From Acinetobacter lwoffii (GTDB lineage Bacteria > Pseudomonadota > Gammaproteobacteria > Pseudomonadales > Moraxellaceae), in NCBI RefSeq assembly GCF_002321025.1, contig NZ_DCLL01000023.1, positions 25,238 through 89,237 of the forward strand: a DNA stretch of 64,000 nt, written 5' to 3'. This document shows, in pieces, positions 7,259-15,767 of this stretch (positions within the stretch are counted from its first letter, which is position 1; each line of letters starts with the position of its first letter). The position numbers and the translations under genes were made by a program. The notes beneath the pieces were generated by a model that worked only from the letters and a program-made list of their open reading frames with translations, was not told the DNA's origin and made no database searches.

Positions 7259-8491
7259 TTAGAACAATACGCGTGCGCGGATTGTACCTTCAACATTCGA
7301 AAGCATATCGAGTGCTTCATGAGATGCAGCAGCATCGACATCCATCACCAGGTAACCGACATCGCCTTTAGTCATCAGTGACTGGCCAGAGATGTTGATG
7401 CCTTGTTCAGCAAACAGGTTGTTTATTTTAGACAACACGCCCGGAATATTTTGGTGGATGTGCAGTAAACGGTGTTTGCCTTCAGTCAACGGCAATGCGA
7501 TTTCTGGGAAGTTCACCGCAGAAAGCGTCATACCCTTGTCAGAATAAGCCACGAATTTCTCAGCTACTTCCAGACCGATGTTCGCTTGCGCTTCCATCGT
7601 AGAACCGCCTACGTGTGGAGTCAGAATTACGTTTGGCAGGTTACGCAGTGGAGAAACAAATTCTTCACCGTTTGCTTTAGGCTCTTTCGGGAATACATCT
7701 ACCGCAGCACCAGCAATGTGACCAGATTTGATCGCATCTGCCAGGTCTTCGATCACGACACAGGTACCACGTGCCGCGTTGATGAAGATTGAACCTTCTT
7801 TCATTTGCGCGAACTGATCTTTGGTCATGAAGTTACGTGTAGACGGAACATCAGGAACGTGTAGAGAAACCACATCGGCATTTGCCAAAAGTTCGCCCAA
7901 GCTACCGACTTGACGTGCATTACCTAAAGGCAATTTAGTCACTGTATCGAAATAGATCACTTTCATACCCATGCTTTCAGCAAGTACAGAAAGTTGTGAA
8001 CCAATTGAACCGTAACCTACGATACCTAAAGTTTTACCACGTGTTTCGAACGAACCAACTGCAGATTTGTTCCAGCCGCCTGTGTGTGTGTCTGCTGATT
8101 TTTCAGGTACACGACGTAGAAGAAGAATTGCTTCAGCAAGTACAAGTTCAGCCACTGAACGCGTATTTGAGTAAGGTGCGTTAAAGACTGGAATACCGCG
8201 ACGCATTGCAGCGTCCAGGTTCACCTGGTTGGTACCAATACAGAAACAACCGACAGCAATCAGTTTGTTCGCAGCTTCGAAGACTTCTTCAGTCAATTGA
8301 GTACGGGAACGAATACCGATGAAGTGAGCATCTTTAATCGCTTCTTTCAACGCTTCACCCTCAAGCGCAGTCTTACGATAATCGATGTTGGTATATCCAG
8401 CAGCATTTAGAGTGTCGATTGCATTCTGGTGAACGCCTTCTAACAACAAGAAACGGATTTTATCTTTAGGTAGAGATAGATGTTGGCTCAT
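7259..8491 (-). CDS. serA: D-3-phosphoglycerate dehydrogenase
   Basis: First step of serine synthesis: oxidises 3-phosphoglycerate to 3-phosphohydroxypyruvate with NAD. 410 aa, the same length as E. coli SerA. The Rossmann motif GYGSIGSQ is at residues 159-166. The catalytic residues of the family are present: Arg241, Glu270 and His293 (TPHVGGST). The C-terminal ACT domain, starting near residue 340 (HRLLHIHQNIPGVLSKIN), is the serine feedback site. It is divergent from a D-2-hydroxyglutarate dehydrogenase gene. SerA enzymes of this type can reduce 2-oxoglutarate to D-2-hydroxyglutarate to regenerate NAD, which explains the partner. Confidence 0.96.
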   Translation of the reverse strand: MSQHLSLPKDKIRFLLLEGVHQNAIDTLNAAGYTNIDYRKTALEGEALKEAIKDAHFIGIRSRTQLTEEVFEAANKLIAVGCFCIGTNQVNLDAAMRRGIPVFNAPYSNTRSVAELVLAEAILLLRRVPEKSADTHTGGWNKSAVGSFETRGKTLGIVGYGSIGSQLSVLAESMGMKVIYFDTVTKLPLGNARQVGSLGELLANADVVSLHVPDVPSTRNFMTKDQFAQMKEGSIFINAARGTCVVIEDLADAIKSGHIAGAAVDVFPKEPKANGEEFVSPLRNLPNVILTPHVGGSTMEAQANIGLEVAEKFVAYSDKGMTLSAVNFPEIALPLTEGKHRLLHIHQNIPGVLSKINNLFAEQGINISGQSLMTKGDVGYLVMDVDAAASHEALDMLSNVEGTIRARVLF

Positions 8492-8827
8492 TACGGCTCC
8501 GCTACAAAGGCCAAATTTAGTCGCGGTATAATAGCACAGGAAAAGCGCACTTATACATTTCCTTAATGATGCTCACATCAGCTATTCTGGCAAGATATAT
8601 TGATAATAATGATCATGGTGTTTGATTTAAATCTGCATTTTCAAAGGTATATTATCAAAATTGTCATTTTTCGCGGGAAACACCAAAAAATAGCTTATAA
8701 TATTGCGCCATGCTTTTAAAGCAGCGTGATCCGGTGCTTTAATAACCATGTTTCGCCTGATTTGTATCCATGTTTTTATGCATAAAAAATGTGCAAATGA
8801 ACCAGCGAAGTCTCTCTTGTTTAAATC
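8492..8827. promoter_or_regulatory. divergent intergenic region serA / D2HGDH
   Basis: 336 bp, AT-rich, no gene seen. A TATAAT at 8696-8701 is a candidate -10 box for the rightward gene, with no good -35 at 17 bp. The left 70 bp must hold the serA promoter. No clear operator palindrome was found. Confidence 0.4.
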
Positions 8828-10255
8828 ATGCTAGGTCTGCAAACGATGAATGCTCCAGTCGCTTTAACCCCTGAGTTATTGACCCAATTGACTGCAATTG
8901 TGGGTGAAAACCGTATTAAAACCGATACGGACAGCCTCCAGAATTGGGGTCGCGATCATACGAAGCACTTTGATCCAAACCCGTCAGTCGTCGTTTTTCC
9001 GTCGTCAACTGAGCAAGTTCAAGACATCGTAAAACTGGCGAACCAATTTAATGTTGCAGTGACTCCATCGGGTGGTCGTACCGGTCTTTCTGCAGGTGCA
9101 GTCGCAGCCAATGGCGAGATCGTGGTCAGCATGGACAAGATGAACCAGATTCTGGAGTTTTTCCCGGCAGATCGTATGGTGCGCGTACAGGCAGGTGTGG
9201 TGACTGAACAGTTACAAAACTATGCTGAAGAGCAGGGCATGTATTACCCAGTTGACTTTGCTTCGGCAGGTTCATCGCAAATTGGCGGTAACATCGGGAC
9301 CAATGCTGGCGGCATTAAAGTCATCAAATACGGCATGACCCGTAACTGGGTGCTTGGCCTGACGGTTGTGACGGGTAAGGGCGATGTATTGCGCCTGAAC
9401 AAAGGCATGATCAAGAATGCAACCGGTTATGCGCTTCAGCATTTATTTATCGGTGGTGAAGGCACGCTGGGTCTGGTGACGGAAGCAGAAATCAAGCTTG
9501 AACGTCAACCGCAAGACCTGCAAGTGATGGTACTGGGTGTACCTGACTTTGATGCGATCATGCCGTTATTGCATGCCTTCCAGGCGAAAATTGATTTAAC
9601 CGCGTTCGAGTTCTTTGGTGAACTGGCGATGCAAAAAGTCTTGGCCAATGGTCATGTACAGCGTCCATTTGAAACTGAATGTCCCTTCTATGTGTTGCTT
9701 GAGTTTGAAGCGCCGTTTGAACCGATTATGGACAAGGCGATGGAAATCTTCGAGCATTGCATGGAACAAGGTTGGGTGCTGGACGGCGTAATGAGCCAAA
9801 GCCTTGATCAAGTAGAAAGTTTATGGCGTTTACGTGAAGATATTTCTGAATCTATCGCGCCGTTTATTCCATATAAAAATGACATCTCAGTTCTGATCAC
9901 GCACGTTCCTGCATTCATTAAAGAAATTGATGCGATTGTTTCAACGAATTACCCAGACTTTGAAATCTGCTGGTTCGGTCATATCGGTGACGGTAACCTG
10001 CATTTGAATATCCTGAAACCTGAAAACTTAAGCAAAGACGAATTCTTTGCCAAATGTCAGGTAGTGAATAAGTATGTCTTTGATACCGTGAAAAAATATG
10101 ACGGTTCAATTTCTGCGGAACATGGTGTGGGCATGACCAAGAAGCCATATCTTGAATATTCGCGTTCTGCGGAAGAAATCGAATATATGAAAGCTCTGAA
10201 AAAAGTGTTTGATCCAAATGGCATCATGAATCCGGGTAAACTTTTCGATCTTTAA
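8828..10255 (+). CDS. FAD-binding oxidoreductase, probable D-2-hydroxyglutarate dehydrogenase
   Basis: 475 aa from the first ATG; an in-frame ATG at 8846 would give 469 aa (MNAPVALTPELL) and is equally likely, since neither has a strong ribosome-binding site. PCMH-type FAD domain: PSGGRTGLSAGAV and the GGNIGTNAGG block. FAD-linked oxidase C-terminal domain: WFGHIGDGNLHLN and SAEHGVGMTKKPYL, with the His residues that bind metal and substrate in the D-lactate/D-2-hydroxyglutarate dehydrogenase family. Its position opposite serA favours D-2-hydroxyglutarate over lactate or glycolate. It probably passes electrons to the electron-transfer flavoprotein. A strong terminator follows. Confidence 0.85.
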   Translation: MLGLQTMNAPVALTPELLTQLTAIVGENRIKTDTDSLQNWGRDHTKHFDPNPSVVVFPSSTEQVQDIVKLANQFNVAVTPSGGRTGLSAGAVAANGEIVVSMDKMNQILEFFPADRMVRVQAGVVTEQLQNYAEEQGMYYPVDFASAGSSQIGGNIGTNAGGIKVIKYGMTRNWVLGLTVVTGKGDVLRLNKGMIKNATGYALQHLFIGGEGTLGLVTEAEIKLERQPQDLQVMVLGVPDFDAIMPLLHAFQAKIDLTAFEFFGELAMQKVLANGHVQRPFETECPFYVLLEFEAPFEPIMDKAMEIFEHCMEQGWVLDGVMSQSLDQVESLWRLREDISESIAPFIPYKNDISVLITHVPAFIKEIDAIVSTNYPDFEICWFGHIGDGNLHLNILKPENLSKDEFFAKCQVVNKYVFDTVKKYDGSISAEHGVGMTKKPYLEYSRSAEEIEYMKALKKVFDPNGIMNPGKLFDL

Positions 10256-10267
10256 TCGGTCGGAATT

Positions 10268-10298
10268 GAAAAAAGCGCATCGAAAGGTGCGCTTTTTT
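10268..10298 (+). terminator. terminator after D2HGDH gene
   Basis: AAAAAAGCGCA-TCGAAAGG-TGCGCTTTTTT, 13 bp beyond the stop codon. Confidence 0.9.
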
Positions 10299-10396
10299 AT
10301 TGCTGTGTAAAGACAGTTACAGAGTCTAAATGGTTTTGTACTAAGAAGCTCGGCATGATAGGTTGGAATAAGAATGACGATAAAGGGTTAAATAAT

Positions 10397-10774
10397 ATGT
10401 TCCGGATATTGGCAGTCGCAACTCTCGCTTTTGGTATATTGGGTTCAGGCTGTGCAACTGCTCAACAGGTCATTGCAAAGGTACAGTCATCTTCGGATAC
10501 GCCTTTGGAACAGGTTTTACAATTAAGACCGGACTTGCGTAAGGAACTGGCAACAGTTGAGTTGCGCCAGTTCTTTGACAAGGTAGAGTCGCCCACGATT
10601 GGACAGGTCAAAGTCACTGAAACTGGGTTAATGGATGATTCGGTACGTTCAGTACAGACCATTTATTATTTTAAACGGGAAGATAACAGCTGGATGCTGG
10701 AAAATACCGAGAAGTTGTATCGTTGTGCACGAGGTTCAAATACCAAGACTTTCCAGAAAGCAGTCTGTTCATAA
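10397..10774 (+). CDS. small exported protein of unknown function
   Basis: I do not recognise the family. From the ATG at 10397 the product is 125 aa. An upstream in-frame ATG at 10355 would add 14 polar residues ahead of the signal peptide and is less likely. The N-terminus MFRILAVATLAFGILGSGCATAQ is a signal peptide, possibly lipoprotein type, although GSGC is a poor lipobox. The mature part is mostly polar, with a Leu-rich region (LEQVLQLRPDLRKELATVELRQFF) and two later cysteines (YRCARG, KAVCS) that could form a disulfide. Flanked by terminators on both sides, so it is a single transcription unit. Confidence 0.7.
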   Translation: MFRILAVATLAFGILGSGCATAQQVIAKVQSSSDTPLEQVLQLRPDLRKELATVELRQFFDKVESPTIGQVKVTETGLMDDSVRSVQTIYYFKREDNSWMLENTEKLYRCARGSNTKTFQKAVCS

Positions 10775-10804
10775 TAGTGTTTGATCTTTAGACAGATTTT
10801 GGTT

Positions 10805-10833
10805 AAAAGCGTATCTAGAGGATGCGCTTTTTT
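10805..10833 (+). terminator. terminator after small exported protein
   Basis: AAAAGCG-T-ATC / GAT-GCGCTTTTTT stem with one bulge and a T tract, about 30 bp past the stop. Confidence 0.8.
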
Positions 10834-10966
10834 ATTTGGAAGATTATCTCTACGATCAGTTATATTTATTCAGAGCGTTTGAATATCTCATCTGCTAAAA
10901 TTATTTCTTTCTATTTTAGACAAAGTTCAGTCTGTTAAAACGGGCAGACTGACAATAAAAACTCCC

Positions 10967-12196
10967 ATGCAAAATATCCACACCCAAAAACTGACCCGTG
11001 CCACACTTATGTTCCCGCTGGCACTGGTCCTGTTTGAATTCTCAGTCTATATATGTAATGACCTGATTCAGCCGGCCATGCTGGCGATTACCCGTGATTT
11101 TGGCGTAAGTAGTTCATGGGCACCATCGTCAATGTCCTTTTTCCTGTTGGGTGGGGCATTTGTCGCAGCGATTCTGGGACCTTTGTCCGATCGTCTTGGA
11201 CGTAAAATGGTACTGCTGGGTGGTGTGGCATTTTTCACGATTAGCTGTCTGGCTATTTTATTAACACCCAATATCGAAAGTTTCTTATTCCTGCGCTTTT
11301 TACAGGGCTTTGGCCTGTCCTTTATTACCGCCGTTGGTTATGCCGCCATTCAGGAAAGCTTTGAAGAACGTGATGCCATCAAAGTCATGGCACTGATGGC
11401 CAATGTGTCTTTGCTGGCACCCTTGCTAGGACCAGTGCTGGGTGCCTTTATGATTGATCATATCTCTTGGCATTGGGGTTTTATCGGCATTGCATTTCTG
11501 TCATTTCTGAGCTGGTTCGGCCTAAAAGCCAAAATGCCAAATCTGAAAGTCAGTATTCCCAGACAGCCGGTCAGCTATATTCTGGATGACTTTAAACAGG
11601 TTGTAAAAAATAAGCGCTTTGTGATTATGACTGTAGCCTTGCCTTTGGTGAGTCTGCCCTTGATGTTATGGATTGCCCTGTCACCCGTGATTCTGGTCGA
11701 GCAATTTGGATTCAGTAGCGTGCAATATGGTCTGGCGCAGTTTCCGGTCTTGGGCGGCCTGATTGCAGGTAATCTGATTCTGCTAAAAATTATCGATAAA
11801 ATACCGCTGGGCAAAACCGTATTATTGGGTCTGCCACTGATGTTGCTGGGTACCGGTTTATTGATGATGGGCTTATTGATTCCAGAATATTTTATTCATT
11901 GTCTGATTATCGGCACCACTTGTATCAGTCTGGGTGAGGGTGTGAGTTTTTCGGTGCTGTATCGTTTTGCATTAATGTCTTCTGAAGTGTCCAAAGGCAC
12001 GGTGGCTGCGACGGTTTCTATTATCCTGATGCTCAGCTTTTTTGTGGTGATTGAAGCAGTAAGGATGGCGTATGAAGCCTACGATATCTGGGCCTACTGT
12101 GCTGCCTCTTTGATTCTGATTGCACTCTGGTTTACTTTGCCGCGCATGCAGCTCAAACAGTTAATGCTGGAAAGACAGGAGCGTGGGGAGTTTTGA
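10967..12196 (+). CDS. craA: MFS multidrug efflux pump, MdfA/CraA type
   Basis: 409-aa, 12-helix major facilitator that exports drugs in exchange for protons. The N-terminus follows E. coli MdfA closely (LFPLxLVLxEFSxYIxNDxIQPxML). The membrane-embedded acidic residues Glu24 and Asp32 match MdfA Glu26 and Asp34, which are needed for proton/drug antiport. Motif A is GPLSDRLGRK, and RFLQGFGLSFITAVGYAAIQESFEE is also conserved. In Acinetobacter the orthologue CraA gives intrinsic chloramphenicol resistance. One difference: the sequence reads YICND where MdfA has YIGND, a Gly-to-Cys change beside the acidic site. Assignment to CraA rather than another MdfA homologue is by overall resemblance. Confidence 0.85.
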   Translation: MQNIHTQKLTRATLMFPLALVLFEFSVYICNDLIQPAMLAITRDFGVSSSWAPSSMSFFLLGGAFVAAILGPLSDRLGRKMVLLGGVAFFTISCLAILLTPNIESFLFLRFLQGFGLSFITAVGYAAIQESFEERDAIKVMALMANVSLLAPLLGPVLGAFMIDHISWHWGFIGIAFLSFLSWFGLKAKMPNLKVSIPRQPVSYILDDFKQVVKNKRFVIMTVALPLVSLPLMLWIALSPVILVEQFGFSSVQYGLAQFPVLGGLIAGNLILLKIIDKIPLGKTVLLGLPLMLLGTGLLMMGLLIPEYFIHCLIIGTTCISLGEGVSFSVLYRFALMSSEVSKGTVAATVSIILMLSFFVVIEAVRMAYEAYDIWAYCAASLILIALWFTLPRMQLKQLMLERQERGEF

Positions 12197-12248
12197 TTCC
12201 TTATCGAGGGAACTTATAAATTATTGAAATCATATGTTCAGTATTGAA

Positions 12249-12336
12249 TTTCCCTCTCCTTTTAGGAGAGGGCTAGGGTGAGGTTAAGTATTTAATAAGT
12301 TCCCTCTCTCTAACTCTCTCCCAAAGGGAGAGAAAA
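12249..12336. repeat. dispersed palindromic repeat pair, copy A
   Basis: Unit 1 (12250-12285) has the hairpin CCCTCTCC-TTTTA-GGAGAGGG followed by CTAGGGTGAGG. Unit 2 (12297-12336) has the hairpin CTCTCTCCC-AAA-GGGAGAG preceded by TTCCCTCTCTCTAA. Near-identical units recur at 43686-43824 and related ones at 49544-49625. The block sits between the convergent ends of the efflux pump gene and the DUF3817 gene and may serve as a two-way terminator. Confidence 0.85.
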
Positions 12337-12375
12337 TTTTCTTTTGACTGATCTAATTATATTAGGATTCTACAA

Positions 12376-12672
12376 TTAAGCTTCAGCGGGCTGTTCCAGC
12401 TTCTTCAATTTCATATCAAACAGGAATGGACCGAAAGGCAGAATCGAAGCGATTAAACCCATCACAAACATGCTGAGAGACCATTTCTGTTTTTCACATA
12501 CTGCGAATAACACCACCAGAAACAGCACAAACAGTACCCCATGACCCATACCGACATATTTGACCAGAATCGGATTATCCATCATATATTTCACTGGCAT
12601 CGCGATAAATAACAGCAGCAGGAATGAAATCCCTTCAAGCAAACCGACCAGACGCAAAGTTTTGATGTTCAT
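12376..12672 (-). CDS. DUF3817 small membrane protein
   Basis: 98 aa from the ATG at 12672 (MNIKTLRLVGLLEGISFL). A longer frame exists to 12756, but its extra 28 residues are not family-like. Three hydrophobic helices are visible: residues about 8-25, 35-60 and 66-85. The family hallmarks are LRLVGLLEGISFLLLLFIAMPVKY and the MGHGVLFVLF segment. Members occur alone or fused to transporters, and no function is established. It is 120 bp upstream of the FUSC gene stop, on the same strand. Confidence 0.8.
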   Translation of the reverse strand: MNIKTLRLVGLLEGISFLLLLFIAMPVKYMMDNPILVKYVGMGHGVLFVLFLVVLFAVCEKQKWSLSMFVMGLIASILPFGPFLFDMKLKKLEQPAEA

Positions 12673-12792
12673 AATACATATTGATTTAACCGAATTGGTT
12701 TTGAGTGTACCGAATATCACCTGAATATTGAATCTTAATAATAAAAATATATTCAATATTTTTAATAAGTTATAACCAAGTAAGGCAGTTGG

Positions 12793-15006
12793 TTATTTAA
12801 TCTCGGCACCTAGTAATTCATGACGTAATTTTAGTAATTCCGCTAAGGTTTCCAGCAATAAACTGATCTGTTTCAGCACCAAAAGCAGATGTGCTGACAG
12901 GTTTTCCTGGGTACTTAAGCGTTGAATTTCTGCCAGTTTATGATCGATGTCGTAGGTAGCTAAAGACTGTTGTTGCAGCAATACCCCAGTTAAGGTTTGC
13001 TGACACCAGCGCATTAAAACCAGAATTTGTGCATCAGTAACCTGCTCACGGTGACTCCCCAATGCTGCAATATAGCTGAGCTGGCTATGGCTATAAACCA
13101 GATAGCGAAAGGCACTTTTGACTAGTTGCGGATCTGGATTCGGTTCGGTACTCAGGCTTGAAATCATGCTGGATAAATCAATCTGTGCATTGTGGGCCAG
13201 ACGCCGTGCAGTCCTGTAAGCAATACTGTTATCTTTACCGTTTTGATATTGCTCGACCACTGCAGCAAAATAGTCCAGTGTAGCAAGCGATGATTTTTTA
13301 ATATTGCTGGAAATATTGCGAAAATTCCAGTCAGGCCAGATCCAGCTTACTGCCATCCAGGCAATCAGACAGCCCAACAGGGTATCAATAATACGTGGCA
13401 AAATGATCGCATAACCGGCACCTTTCAGGTTAAAAATCAGGAGTACCATCAAGGTCGCCATGAGGGTGGCCATGGCATATTTTTTGGAACGTAGATAGAA
13501 GAAACCGACACCAAAAATTACTGTCAGGAGTAACTGACCTTCGACACTTGGCACAAAATACAGAATGGGAACACCTAGCATGACCCCCAATAATGTTCCC
13601 AGAGTCCGCAATTTGAGCCGGCTTTTGGTGGCAAAATAACTGATCTGACAGACAAACAGGCTGGTCAGTAAAATCCAGTAGCCATTTTTCGCAAAAGGTA
13701 ATAATGAAATGGCATAGCCAACTAAAAACACAATCGCAATCCGCACCGCATGCCGAAAGAGTGCCGATTGTGGACTTAAGTGCGGTTTGAGTTTCAGCCA
13801 GAGATCTGTGCTATCGCGAATATCATCATCAAACAGACTCAGGTCATCAAAATGCTGCTGATAGCGTGGCTTATACAGCGCCTGTTGATCATGCAGGTGT
13901 TGTAACTGCTCATATACACTCAGCAGATTGGCCAGAATAAGCTGTAAATTTTTAACTTCAATATTTTGTGGGTGTTGAGCAATCCAGTCCTGCATCGACT
14001 CCTGTAAATGTTTTAATGCCAGTTCATCATCTGTAGACAGGTAAAATTTCTCATTGCGCAGTACACATTCTGCCAAATGCTGACAGGCAAGGGCTTGCAG
14101 ACGGATATTTTTCTGAATCCGGAAAATCAGGTCAGTGCGGCTAAAATGCTGTTCGATCTGTTCATAATGCAGATAATTCGCGGTGGCCTGTTCATGAATA
14201 TCCTGCATCAAAAAATACAGATTCAGCCAGTAAATGGTATTACGATTGGCACGCGAAGCTTTGAGTCGGGTCAATAGCGAATCTTTGCTACGGTTAAAAC
14301 TCTGAATGACTAAAGTATTTTTAAGTGACAACTCATAGAGCAGGGTTTCAACATTTGGATGCTGGTCTGGATCAAACAGTTTGGCTTTACTCAGCAGTAA
14401 ATCCGACATGTGCTGCAAGCTTTGTGCGAGATTTTCCTGAACCTGCAAAGTAGGACGCAGCAGAAAAAATAGAATAGACGTCAGGCCGTACCATAGCGCC
14501 CCAATGACAAAATAAAGCGGCTGTTCATACCAGTGCTGATATTCGCCCAGGCCGAACATGGTATAGATTGACAGTAAAATGGTGCCAAATGAAATCATGG
14601 CATAACGTTGGCCTAATGCACCCATTAGAATAAACAGCGCACTCGACAGGGATAGCCACAGTGCAAACCAGAATTTATGTGGAGCAAGAAATTCCAGAAT
14701 GCTGCTGACACTAAAAAACAGAATGATGACCAGTAACAGGTTGCGCAAACGCAGGCTTAGCCGGTCATCAAAATCAGTCAGTGCCGTGGCAATTGCCCCT
14801 AAAGTTACTGGAACGATCAAGAAGTCATAACCCAGAAATTTCAGACCGAAAGTGGTACCTAAAAACACCAGCAGGATCTGCAGGCAATAAGTCATCAGCG
14901 CACTAGACTGAAAGGGCAGCAGGACAGGTTTTATAATTTTAACAAAAGTAGCAGTCGCAGGTCGGGCAGCATTCACAAGGACAGAATCCGGGAAGTAAAA
15001 ACGCAA
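12793..15006 (-). CDS. FUSC family inner-membrane protein, YccS/YhfK-like
   Basis: 737 aa. Two blocks of about five or six transmembrane helices (residues about 40-190 and 420-560) are separated by a long helical cytoplasmic region. This is the layout of YccS/YhfK proteins of the FUSC (fusaric-acid-resistance-like) superfamily, which are suspected efflux components. The motif YWILLTSLFVCQISYFATKSRLKLRTLGTLLGVMLG (read in parts) is the conserved FUSC core. The first in-frame codon at 15006 is TTG; a GTG at 14976 is an alternative start, giving 727 aa. The substrate is unknown. Confidence 0.8.
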   Translation of the reverse strand: MRFYFPDSVLVNAARPATATFVKIIKPVLLPFQSSALMTYCLQILLVFLGTTFGLKFLGYDFLIVPVTLGAIATALTDFDDRLSLRLRNLLLVIILFFSVSSILEFLAPHKFWFALWLSLSSALFILMGALGQRYAMISFGTILLSIYTMFGLGEYQHWYEQPLYFVIGALWYGLTSILFFLLRPTLQVQENLAQSLQHMSDLLLSKAKLFDPDQHPNVETLLYELSLKNTLVIQSFNRSKDSLLTRLKASRANRNTIYWLNLYFLMQDIHEQATANYLHYEQIEQHFSRTDLIFRIQKNIRLQALACQHLAECVLRNEKFYLSTDDELALKHLQESMQDWIAQHPQNIEVKNLQLILANLLSVYEQLQHLHDQQALYKPRYQQHFDDLSLFDDDIRDSTDLWLKLKPHLSPQSALFRHAVRIAIVFLVGYAISLLPFAKNGYWILLTSLFVCQISYFATKSRLKLRTLGTLLGVMLGVPILYFVPSVEGQLLLTVIFGVGFFYLRSKKYAMATLMATLMVLLIFNLKGAGYAIILPRIIDTLLGCLIAWMAVSWIWPDWNFRNISSNIKKSSLATLDYFAAVVEQYQNGKDNSIAYRTARRLAHNAQIDLSSMISSLSTEPNPDPQLVKSAFRYLVYSHSQLSYIAALGSHREQVTDAQILVLMRWCQQTLTGVLLQQQSLATYDIDHKLAEIQRLSTQENLSAHLLLVLKQISLLLETLAELLKLRHELLGAEIK

Positions 15007-15050
15007 AGTTCTGAATGCAATTTAGACGCCAAAATAAAGGAAATGTCTAT

Positions 15051-15076
15051 AAAAAACGGGCATAGTGCCCGTTTTT
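15051..15076 (-). terminator. sodC terminator
   Basis: AAAAAACGGGCA-TAG-TGCCCGTTTTT between the sodC stop and the FUSC start; the stem is perfect. Confidence 0.9.
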
Positions 15077-15102
15077 CTATTGAGTCATTGGCATGAAGGT
15101 GT

Positions 15103-15645
15103 TTAGATCACACCACAGGCAATACGTTCACCGCCGCCGCCCAAGGGTAATGGGTTGTCTGAATAGTTGTCGCCACCGGCATGAACCATAATGGCACGAC
15201 CCTGAACATCAGCCAGTTTCAGACGTGGCGCAAGCAGGGTGACACGTGCAGTTCCATCTGTATTGACTTTCAATGCGGGTAAATCACCTAAGTGACCTGT
15301 CACTGGTGTACCGTGATGCGGTGCCTGATTTGGATTGTAATGGCTACCTGCAGCCAGTGCTGCACCCATCTTGCCGTCTTTCATGGCAGGCGCGCATGAA
15401 CCATTTTCATGAATATGGAAACCGCGTTCACCCGCAGGAAGTTGTTTCAGGTTGGTACGAATGACCAGACCGGCTGGGCTGTCACTGAGTAATACGGTCC
15501 CAATCTCTTGGCCCACACCTTGAGCATTTACAGCATTCACAGTCACTGCTCTGACCACTTCATTTGATGGGGAGGTTGATGCACAACCGGTAAAAAGTGC
15601 GGCGCTTAACGCGCAAAGTGTCGTAATTTTAAACAATGAAGACAT
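15103..15645 (-). CDS. sodC: Cu/Zn superoxide dismutase, periplasmic lipoprotein form
   Basis: Converts superoxide to hydrogen peroxide and oxygen in the periplasm. 180 aa from the ATG at 15645, which has AGGA 8 to 11 bases upstream; the frame extends to 15699 without a better site. The signal peptide MSSLFKITTLCALSAALFTGC ends in a lipobox-like FTGC. Metal ligands are visible: FHIHENGSC (Cu), GSHYNP and HHGTPVTGHLGDL (bridging His and Zn), and MVHAGGDNYSD (Cu). The two conserved cysteines (GSCAP and ERIACGVI) should form the structural disulfide. It lies 120 bp downstream of the AI-2E-type transporter on the same strand. Confidence 0.95.
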   Translation of the reverse strand: MSSLFKITTLCALSAALFTGCASTSPSNEVVRAVTVNAVNAQGVGQEIGTVLLSDSPAGLVIRTNLKQLPAGERGFHIHENGSCAPAMKDGKMGAALAAGSHYNPNQAPHHGTPVTGHLGDLPALKVNTDGTARVTLLAPRLKLADVQGRAIMVHAGGDNYSDNPLPLGGGGERIACGVI

Positions 15646-15767
15646 GATTTTGGCATCCTGATCTTTATTCTGTTTTGTGGATTCATTTAAACAGAGCAAG
15701 ATCAGAAGCTCTATATAGAATCAGTACTTAAATGTTTTGTTTTGTTTAAGTCGATTCTATCTATGCT

